From contig CBDFFP010000003.1 of the NCBI GenBank assembly GCA_965246855.1, positions 496,001 to 560,000 of the forward strand: a stretch of DNA of 64,000 nt, given 5' to 3'. Position numbers and translations under genes: made by a program. How positions within the stretch are numbered: position 1 is the first letter of the stretch; each line of letters begins with the position of its first letter. Positions 57,170 through 64,000 of the stretch are shown here, one piece after another. The stretch comes from UBA1952 sp965246855. Lineage in GTDB: Bacteria > Bacteroidota > Bacteroidia > Chitinophagales > Chitinophagaceae. The notes under the pieces were generated by a model that had not been told where the DNA came from, made no database searches, and saw nothing but the letters and a program-made list of their open reading frames with translations.

Positions 57170-57273
57170 TAAAGAGACGTTGCGTTCCGATAAATTATCG
57201 GGGATAAAACAGAGTTTCTTTCAAATTTTCTGTTCTACCGACGGCTATTTTCAAATCCTCAAATCAGAAGCTT

Positions 57274-58614
<1,341 letters not shown>

Positions 58615-58667
58615 TTTATTGCATTTTTTCTTTGTTAAGACGTTTATTCCCCAAAAAGCAGTACTCT

Positions 58668-59528
58668 ATGAAGAAAAGATTTTTACTTAGCCTGACGCTT
58701 CCACTTAGTGCGCTGCTTTTCTCTTCCTACAACGATGGCGTTGCCTCTAAAGGCCTCGGCAATCGGACGGGAAGCACAGGCACGACGACCTATTGCAGCG
58801 GTGGTAGCTGTCATGCAGCCAACACAGCAAGCACGATTCCATCTCTTTCTATTGTAGAAGCTTTTGGCAGCGGTGGGCCTTACACCAAATACACGCCCGG
58901 CACCATGTATCGCTTGGTGATTGGAGGTAGGAGCACTGCTGCTATGCCCCCTTCCGGGTTTGGTTTTCAGCTTTCGTCGGTAATGGGTGCGGGTAATATG
59001 CAGGCCGGAACCTTCCAGAACGGCTCCGGTACGCGGATTGCTTCGTCTGGTGGATTGTCTCTGCTGGAGCACAATTCGGTGTTTATGGCCGCTTCCACTT
59101 TTGGTACCAATGAAGCCTTTTGGACAGCCCCGGCGGCAGGCAGTGGGCCGGTGAGGTTTTACCTGACGGTAAACGCCGTAAACACCAACAATGCTTCCAG
59201 CGGCGATGCGCCAAACAATGCGGTATTTACACTAGTTGAGGATGTTCCAAGTGCCATTGCGGACGTCCCGGAAATTACGGACTTTTCGCTGTATCCATCC
59301 CCTGCTGCGGAAACAACACTACACCTGCGTATCGGGCAGCCCGGAAACGAGCCTTATACCCTGCGCATTACAGACGTCACGGGCCGACAGTGGATGGAAC
59401 AAAGTATGGAAGGCAGCATGCTGCAAAAAGATATAACTATGGACATCACAGCTCTGCCAGTGGGTGTGTATGTAGCGCAGCTTACCTACGGGAAAGTCCA
59501 TAAGCGCGTCTCTTTTATCAAAAAATAA
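58668..59528 (+). CDS. Secreted Reeler-like (choice-of-anchor V) protein with T9SS domain
   Basis: A 286-residue secreted protein. Signal KKRFLLSLTLPLSALLFSS. Residues about 20-45 (GNRTGSTGTTTYCSGGSCHAAN) carry a Cys pair before His as in the heme-like CxxCH of choice-of-anchor V proteins, here spaced C-S-G-G-S-C-H. A Reeler-type beta-sandwich follows (YTPGTMYRLVIGG, GFGFQLSSVMGAG). The last 75 residues form a T9SS sorting domain (SLYPSPAAETTLHL, LRITDVTGRQW, LPVGVYVAQLTYG, terminal VSFIKK). The role is unknown. It is 27 bp before rfbB and 53 bp after accC. Confidence 0.82.
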   Translation: MKKRFLLSLTLPLSALLFSSYNDGVASKGLGNRTGSTGTTTYCSGGSCHAANTASTIPSLSIVEAFGSGGPYTKYTPGTMYRLVIGGRSTAAMPPSGFGFQLSSVMGAGNMQAGTFQNGSGTRIASSGGLSLLEHNSVFMAASTFGTNEAFWTAPAAGSGPVRFYLTVNAVNTNNASSGDAPNNAVFTLVEDVPSAIADVPEITDFSLYPSPAAETTLHLRIGQPGNEPYTLRITDVTGRQWMEQSMEGSMLQKDITMDITALPVGVYVAQLTYGKVHKRVSFIKK

Positions 59529-59555
59529 TTTTATAATCGCTTTTCTTTTCTTGTA

Positions 59556-60608
59556 ATGACCCGAACCATCTTAATCACCGGTGGAGCCGGCTTTATCGGC
59601 TCGCATGTAGTACGCCGCTTTGTCCGTCAGTATCCGCAATATCGTATTCTGAATCTTGATGCGCTGACGTATGCAGGCAATCTGGAAAATCTGAAGGATA
59701 TTGAAGATGCGCCCAATTACTGCTTTCTCCGGGCAGATATTACCGACGCAGATGTTATTGGACGAATTTTTGAAAAATATCGCCCGGACGGAATTATTCA
59801 TCTCGCTGCGGAAAGCCATGTGGACCGCTCTATTTCCGACCCGCTGGCTTTCGTGCAGACCAATGTTGTCGGTACGGCCAACCTCTTGAATGCGGCGCTG
59901 AAACTTTGGAAAAAAGGCAATCTTAGAGGAGTGCGCTTTTATCATGTCTCTACTGATGAAGTGTATGGATCGCTGGGAGAAGAAGGTTTTTTCTTAGAAA
60001 CTACGCCCTACGACCCGCAATCGCCTTATTCTGCATCCAAAGCAGCATCCGATCATCTGGTCCGCTCTTATGGAAATACCTATGGGATGCCTTATGTAAT
60101 TACCAATTGTTCCAATAACTACGGCCCGAACCACTTTCCGGAAAAGCTGATTCCACTCTGCATCCACAATATTCAACAGGGAAAGCCGCTGCCTATCTAC
60201 GGCGACGGTAAATACACCCGCGACTGGCTGTATGTGAAAGACCACGCCCGCGCGATTGACCTTGTTTTCCACAAAGGTCAAAATGGTGAAACCTACAACA
60301 TCGGTGGCTTCAACGAATGGAAGAATATTGACCTCGTGCGTCTGTTGTGTCAGCAGATGGACGAAAAGTTGGGCCGGGAGGAAGGCGGAAGCGAAAAGCT
60401 GATTACGTTTATCAAAGACCGTCCGGGCCACGACCGTCGCTATGCAATTGACGCAACCAAGATTAACCAGGAACTGGGCTGGGAGCCGTCCGTGACTTTT
60501 GAGGAAGGCCTTAGCGAAACCATTGATTGGTATTTAGAGAACGACGAATGGCTTAACCATGTCACCTCCGGCGATTATCAGAAATATTATCAGGAACAGT
60601 ATGAGTAG
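59556..60608 (+). CDS. rfbB: dTDP-glucose 4,6-dehydratase
   Basis: The 350-residue extended SDR of dTDP-sugar synthesis. NAD motif GGAGFIGSHVVRRF, LAAESHVDRSI, active-site VSTDEVYGSL and YSASKAASDHLVRSYGNTYGMP with the catalytic Tyr and Lys, then YGDGKYTRDWLYVKDHARA. It converts dTDP-glucose to the 4-keto-6-deoxy sugar used in O-antigen or other glycans. rfbA follows on the same strand after 155 bp that include a terminator and a separate promoter. Confidence 0.96.
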   Translation: MTRTILITGGAGFIGSHVVRRFVRQYPQYRILNLDALTYAGNLENLKDIEDAPNYCFLRADITDADVIGRIFEKYRPDGIIHLAAESHVDRSISDPLAFVQTNVVGTANLLNAALKLWKKGNLRGVRFYHVSTDEVYGSLGEEGFFLETTPYDPQSPYSASKAASDHLVRSYGNTYGMPYVITNCSNNYGPNHFPEKLIPLCIHNIQQGKPLPIYGDGKYTRDWLYVKDHARAIDLVFHKGQNGETYNIGGFNEWKNIDLVRLLCQQMDEKLGREEGGSEKLITFIKDRPGHDRRYAIDATKINQELGWEPSVTFEEGLSETIDWYLENDEWLNHVTSGDYQKYYQEQYE

Positions 60609-60632
60609 AAGGTGAAACTGAAAAATCAGTCG

Positions 60633-60661
60633 AGAACGCGCCTTCCGGTGCGTTCTTTTTT
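60633..60661 (+). terminator. Rho-independent terminator after rfbB
   Basis: AGAACGCGCC and GGTGCGTTCT pair around TTCC with one mismatch/wobble and run into TTTTTT, 25 bp after the rfbB stop. Confidence 0.88.
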
Positions 60662-60707
60662 ACCGATTTTCAATTCTAAAACGAAGAAGCTGTACAGTCT
60701 GCGTCAA

Positions 60708-60715
60708 TACCTTTG
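60708..60715 (+). promoter_or_regulatory. -7 promoter element of rfbA (TACCTTTG)
   Basis: TACCTTTG fits TAnnTTTG, 49 bp before the rfbA ATG and downstream of the rfbB terminator, so rfbA has its own promoter. Confidence 0.6.
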
Positions 60716-60763
60716 CGCCCGATTAATCCACTCTTTCTCCTTACTTCTTTTTACTGTCTTTAA

Positions 60764-61633
60764 ATGAAAGGAATCGTACTTGCCGGAGGCTCCGGCACCC
60801 GCCTGCACCCGTTGACCATTGCTGTTTCCAAACAGCTCATGCCCGTCTATGACAAGCCGATGGTGTATTACCCAATCAGCACCTTAATGTTGGCGGGCAT
60901 CCGGGAGATTCTGATTATTACCACGCCGGAAGACCAGCCGGGCTTTAAAAAACTCCTCGGCGATGGCAGTGCTATTGGTTGCTCGTTTGAATATGTAGTA
61001 CAGCCAGTTCCCAACGGACTGGCACAGGCTTTTGTGCTGGGCGCTGATTTTATTGGAAAGAACTCTGCCGCGTTGGTACTGGGAGACAATATCTTCCACG
61101 GTTCCGGCATGGGCACGCTTCTCAAAAAAAAATCCAATCCCGATGGCGCAGTCGTTTTTGCCTATCAGGTGGCCGACCCGGAACGCTACGGCGTGGTGGA
61201 GTTTGACAAGAATCAGCGTGTTATCTCTATTGAAGAAAAACCCCGCGAACCGAAAAGTAACTACGCGGTTCCGGGCCTGTACTTCTACGATAATCAGGTG
61301 GTGGATATTGCCAAATCTATTGCCCCCTCTTCACGCGGCGAATACGAGATTACAGACGTGAACCGGGCTTATCTGATGATGGGCAAACTGGAAGTAGGCA
61401 TTCTGGACCGGGGCACTGCCTGGCTCGACACGGGCACCTTTAACTCGCTGATAGAAGCCGGTGAATTTATTGAAGTGATTGAGAAACGACAGGGCCTCAA
61501 GATTGGCTGTATTGAAGAAATTGCATGGCGCAACGGCTGGATTGATGATGCACAGATGGAAGCCCTCGGTCACAAATACGTAAAGAGCGGCTATGGTATG
61601 TATCTGCATGACCTGCTTCGCCGGCCGCGATAA
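60764..61633 (+). CDS. rfbA: Glucose-1-phosphate thymidylyltransferase
   Basis: The 289-residue RfbA/RmlA, which makes dTDP-glucose from dTTP and glucose 1-phosphate, the substrate of RfbB. Nucleotide motif LAGGSGTRLHPLT, KPMVYYPISTLMLAGIREILI, LGDNIFHG, GTAWLDTGTFNSLIEA and the C-terminal KSGYGMYLHDLL are all typical. Full-length. With rfbB it opens a surface-glycan region that continues into glycosyltransferases. Confidence 0.97.
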   Translation: MKGIVLAGGSGTRLHPLTIAVSKQLMPVYDKPMVYYPISTLMLAGIREILIITTPEDQPGFKKLLGDGSAIGCSFEYVVQPVPNGLAQAFVLGADFIGKNSAALVLGDNIFHGSGMGTLLKKKSNPDGAVVFAYQVADPERYGVVEFDKNQRVISIEEKPREPKSNYAVPGLYFYDNQVVDIAKSIAPSSRGEYEITDVNRAYLMMGKLEVGILDRGTAWLDTGTFNSLIEAGEFIEVIEKRQGLKIGCIEEIAWRNGWIDDAQMEALGHKYVKSGYGMYLHDLLRRPR

Positions 61634-61657
61634 AGTGCAAAGAATCCTTCTCCCAAA

Positions 61658-61685
61658 AAGCGTCTCTCCAAGAGGCGCTTTTTTT
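61658..61685 (+). terminator. Terminator after rfbA, facing a convergent gene
   Basis: AAGCGTCTC and GAGGCGCTT pair around a short loop, flanked by AAAAA and TTTTTTT, so it can work in both directions between rfbA and the methyltransferase stop at 61687. Confidence 0.88.
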
Positions 61686-61686
61686 G

Positions 61687-62319
61687 TTAGATACTTTTCC
61701 CGGAACCTCCCTCTTCTGGCCTGACGAAGAACGCCGTATCCGTTACACCACTGCTTGTCCAAAGGCATTTCCAGTCTGCTGTTTCTTCTAGAAAACGCTT
61801 CCATAATTCGTTGGCCGGGCCTGCTTTATAACTTCGGGAATGGGGCGCGCGCGAAGAAGAAGGCAAGAACCAATTGGCGTTATCCAACATCAGAAAGCCA
61901 CCTTTCCGGATTTTGGGAATCAATTCCACACACAGAAAATCGCGGCAGTTTTCGGAATCTACCAGCGCGAAATGGAGTATCTCTTCCCCGATTTCCTGAA
62001 GCAATTTTTGGTAGGAAGCCGGCGTCGGAAAAACGCTTTTCAACACCACGTTTTGGAGGCCTTTTGCGGAAAGCAAAGCACTTGTTTTCGCCATCCACTC
62101 CGCTGATTCTTCCCAGCTTTCCAAAACGGTTACACGTTGCGCCACCCAAGCCGTGCTGCGGCCTGAACCACACTCCAGCCCGTGCATTTCCGGGGTCAGC
62201 AACCGCACCAAAGTGCACACTGCTTCCGGCCCTATCCACGGCGCTTCCGGATTCAGCTTTTGAAAAACCAGTTCGCGCAACCGGGCAAGGATGTAGCGGG
62301 GCGTCCGGTGCGTACTCAT
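61687..62319 (-). CDS. Class I methyltransferase-like protein in a glycosyltransferase operon
   Basis: A 210-residue protein with a SAM-binding pattern: motif I HGLECGSGRSTAWVAQ, then VTVLESWEESAEWM as the acidic beta2 end, FALVDSENCRDF and GGFLMLDNANWFLP at the later strands. It resembles class I methyltransferases that modify sugars or lipids. Its ATG overlaps the stop of the glycosyltransferase gene by 4 bp, so they are cotranscribed and probably act on the same glycan. Confidence 0.75.
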   Translation of the reverse strand: MSTHRTPRYILARLRELVFQKLNPEAPWIGPEAVCTLVRLLTPEMHGLECGSGRSTAWVAQRVTVLESWEESAEWMAKTSALLSAKGLQNVVLKSVFPTPASYQKLLQEIGEEILHFALVDSENCRDFLCVELIPKIRKGGFLMLDNANWFLPSSSRAPHSRSYKAGPANELWKRFLEETADWKCLWTSSGVTDTAFFVRPEEGGSGKSI

Positions 62320-63371
62320 TTCTGTTGGCCTTCAAGCCCCATTTGCACCAGTGTTTCGGCCCAAATCTGTGGCGTCCGGTGGCGGGAAAGTGCAAAAGAA
62401 TGCTCCCCCATCCGGCGTCTTTTTTCTTCGGGAAAATGCACCATTTTCCGCATCTGCGAAACCAGACTTTGCGGGTCGCGGGGATTGAAGGTGAAGCCGC
62501 TCTTTTCTTCCTCCACAAAATCTTCTACTGCGCCTGCGGTTTCGGAAATCAACAACGGCAAGCCCATGCAGGCTGCCTCATGCACCACCACGCCCCAGGA
62601 TTCCTTGAGAGAAGCCAACGCAAAAACATCCGCCTCCGCGAAGCATTGCGGAAGGTTTTGCGGCTGCACAAAGGGCGTGATGCGGATGTGTTCCGTAGGT
62701 GTTAAAAGTGCTGCTTCCGGCCCGGAACCTACGAGGTGAAGCCCCCAGCCCGTGAGATCTTCGGATAGCAATTGGTTGAAGGCAGCATATAATCTGTTCA
62801 TGCCTTTGTTGGGCAAAAAGCTGCCCACGGAAAGAATGATTCTGGTCGGCTTATCCCCTGCTTTGGGAGCGCGTTGGAACAAGGATACATCGGCGGTTAG
62901 CAACCCGGTCCGGATGCGGTTTTCCGGAAAGCCCAGCCGGCGGGCAAAGGTGTGCTGCAACGGCCCCGGAACCCACATAAAGTCGTAGGTGGACGACAGC
63001 CAGAAGGGACTGCTGAGCGCACCCATCCACTGCCGGAACGTACCGTACCAAGGCGTGTCGTTGCCAATAACCAACACGGCGCCCTGGGCTTTCAGCTTCT
63101 TTGCAAGGTGGTAGTATTTGTGAAACATCCAGCCGGAAACAAACACCACATCCGCCTCAAACGGCGCTATTTCGCTCCAGAGTTCTTCTGCACTGCGCCC
63201 GATGGCATTGCGCACAGAAAACGGCCCGTCTGCCGGGAGCCGGAAGTCGGTTTCCGGCAGCGTGAGACCTTGATAAACGCGGATGTCGCCCACTTGCGGA
63301 TGCGCATGGAGCGCCCGGAGACAACTCATCAGATAGCCAGTAACTTCGGCATACAAAAACAGAATCTTCAT
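62316..63371 (-). CDS. Glycosyltransferase family 4 protein
   Basis: A 351-residue GT-B glycosyltransferase. The N-terminal half contains ADVVFVSGWMFHKYYHLAKKLKAQG and GNDTPWYG. The C-terminal nucleotide-sugar domain has ILSVGSFLPNKGMNRLYAAF, HLVGSGPEAALL, the E-x7-E region in ALASLKESWGVVVHEAACMGLPLLISETAGAVEDFV and the usual terminal helix. Donor and acceptor are unknown. It is the first gene of a two-gene operon and diverges from the next glycosyltransferase with 99 bp between the start codons. Confidence 0.9.
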   Translation of the reverse strand: MKILFLYAEVTGYLMSCLRALHAHPQVGDIRVYQGLTLPETDFRLPADGPFSVRNAIGRSAEELWSEIAPFEADVVFVSGWMFHKYYHLAKKLKAQGAVLVIGNDTPWYGTFRQWMGALSSPFWLSSTYDFMWVPGPLQHTFARRLGFPENRIRTGLLTADVSLFQRAPKAGDKPTRIILSVGSFLPNKGMNRLYAAFNQLLSEDLTGWGLHLVGSGPEAALLTPTEHIRITPFVQPQNLPQCFAEADVFALASLKESWGVVVHEAACMGLPLLISETAGAVEDFVEEEKSGFTFNPRDPQSLVSQMRKMVHFPEEKRRRMGEHSFALSRHRTPQIWAETLVQMGLEGQQK

Positions 63372-63470
63372 CGTCCGACAAAAGCGCGAGGGACGCCAAA
63401 GCTAAGGCTGCGGCCTCTGTTTTGGCTCTCCCGGCCCCTGCCGTTTTTTCTTTCCGAAGTCCCTTTTCTA

Positions 63471-64000
63471 ATGCGCATCCTTATCCACGCGGCAAACCTG
63501 ACAGCAGGCGGCGGACTTTCTATTGGAAAGGAGATTTTGCGCGCGTGGAAAGAAAAAGGGGACTCCGTTTTGGTACTTGCCTCTCCGCCGATAGCGACTT
63601 TTCTGGAAGAAGAAAGCTTCCCCCAAAGCTGGCAGTGGAAACCCATTCTAAGCAGCCCCGGAAGCAGTTTGCGGTCAGGTCGGGCTTTTAGGAAGAAGGC
63701 GGCAAAAGCAGAGCGCATTTTCCAGCCCGATGTCGTGTTTACGATTTTTGGCCCGCCGCTGTGGAGGCCGCACGCGTCGCATTTATGTGGGTTTGCCAAC
63801 GGGTTGTATCTGGGCAAAAAACCGGTTTTGGCTTTTGGAGAAAAAGGTTCTTTTTCGCGCACGATGCGCCACCGTTTGCGCCGCTATCTGGTCTTGCGCT
63901 CCATGCAGAAAGACACGGACGCAATTTGGGTGGAAACGGAAGCTGCGCGCGAAAAACTGCGGACGCTGATTGGAGAGAAAGAAATTCTTGTTGTTCCAAA
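63471..64000 (+). CDS. Glycosyltransferase, N-terminal part (runs off the window)
   Basis: The ATG at 63471 opens a frame with no stop to the window's end (176 codons). It reads MRILIHAANLTAGGGLSIGK, then EILRAWKEKGDSVLVLASPP, QPDVVFTIFGPPLWRPHASHLCGFANGLYLG and DAIWVETEAAREKL. This is the N-terminal acceptor domain of a GT-B (family 1/4-like) glycosyltransferase that starts with the GGG loop. The nucleotide-sugar domain lies beyond 64000. It belongs to the surface-glycan region begun by rfbBA. Confidence 0.82.
   Translation, partial: MRILIHAANLTAGGGLSIGKEILRAWKEKGDSVLVLASPPIATFLEEESFPQSWQWKPILSSPGSSLRSGRAFRKKAAKAERIFQPDVVFTIFGPPLWRPHASHLCGFANGLYLGKKPVLAFGEKGSFSRTMRHRLRRYLVLRSMQKDTDAIWVETEAAREKLRTLIGEKEILVVP

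Overview
The window is a stretch of a Bacteroidota chromosome, most likely from the Chitinophagales (Chitinophagaceae-like). The evidence is as follows. Many start codons sit just downstream of the Bacteroidota -7 promoter element TAnnTTTG. Three secreted proteins end in type IX secretion (T9SS) sorting domains. The window carries families typical of the phylum (DUF4175, TIGR03643 with DUF2256, LptE-type lipoprotein, DUF2683). Gene neighbourhoods such as gyrA near a TPR protein, sigma-54 activator/lptE/secG and efp-accB-accC are also typical. No rRNA, tRNA, phage, insertion sequence or CRISPR array was seen.

Layout. 1-5.5 kb: pdhB (cut by the window edge), an MFS exporter, an ABC permease, a PyrR-like phosphoribosyltransferase and an isoaspartyl peptidase. 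5.5-6.2 kb: a decayed gene carrying a perfect 28-bp hairpin. 6.2-18.4 kb: an ABC exporter overlapping a DEAD-box helicase, a fatty acid desaturase, a secreted TPR protein, a GlcG/HbpS protein, gyrA, a frameshifted rarA, a thioredoxin-fold protein and a small membrane protein. 18.5-28.2 kb: a giant DUF4175 protein, a DUF433/PIN-like toxin-antitoxin pair, mutS2, a DUF2683 protein, a secreted HExxH peptidase, an EamA transporter and hicAB. 28.2-35 kb: a methyltransferase, a photolyase-like cluster (TIGR03643, FAD domain, DUF2256), a HAD phosphatase and a pair of M16 peptidases. 35-48 kb: a conserved hypothetical, NmrA, GNAT, an HTH-pentapeptide protein, an AraC regulator, an SMR transporter, the lptE-secG operon with a sigma-54 activator, a DUF3833 lipoprotein, a nucleotidyltransferase, miaB and a beta-barrel-like protein. 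48-64 kb: an M1 aminopeptidase diverging from a CotH protein, gap, phaB, hutI, efp-accB-accC, a Reeler-like T9SS protein, rfbB-rfbA and the start of a glycosyltransferase cluster that runs off the window.

The most striking feature is not a gene. Five long intergenic gaps (near 1.1, 12.2, 22.4, 35.3 and 48.1 kb) each hold a tandem array with an exact 21-bp period: 8 to 20 units per array, and no insertion or deletion in any of the 56 units I phased by hand. Each array has its own unit sequence, unrelated to the others, but the design is shared: a short dyad (for example GGG-N6-CCC, GGT-N6-ACC, AGT-N6-ACT) plus a fixed spacer. Because 21 bp is two helical turns, all dyads in an array lie on one face of the DNA. 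I know of no described system that matches this.

A second non-coding signal is an AT-rich motif of about 23 bp present three times. Each copy lies about 95-125 bp before a start codon (a pseudogene, gyrA and phaB) and in the same orientation relative to that gene.
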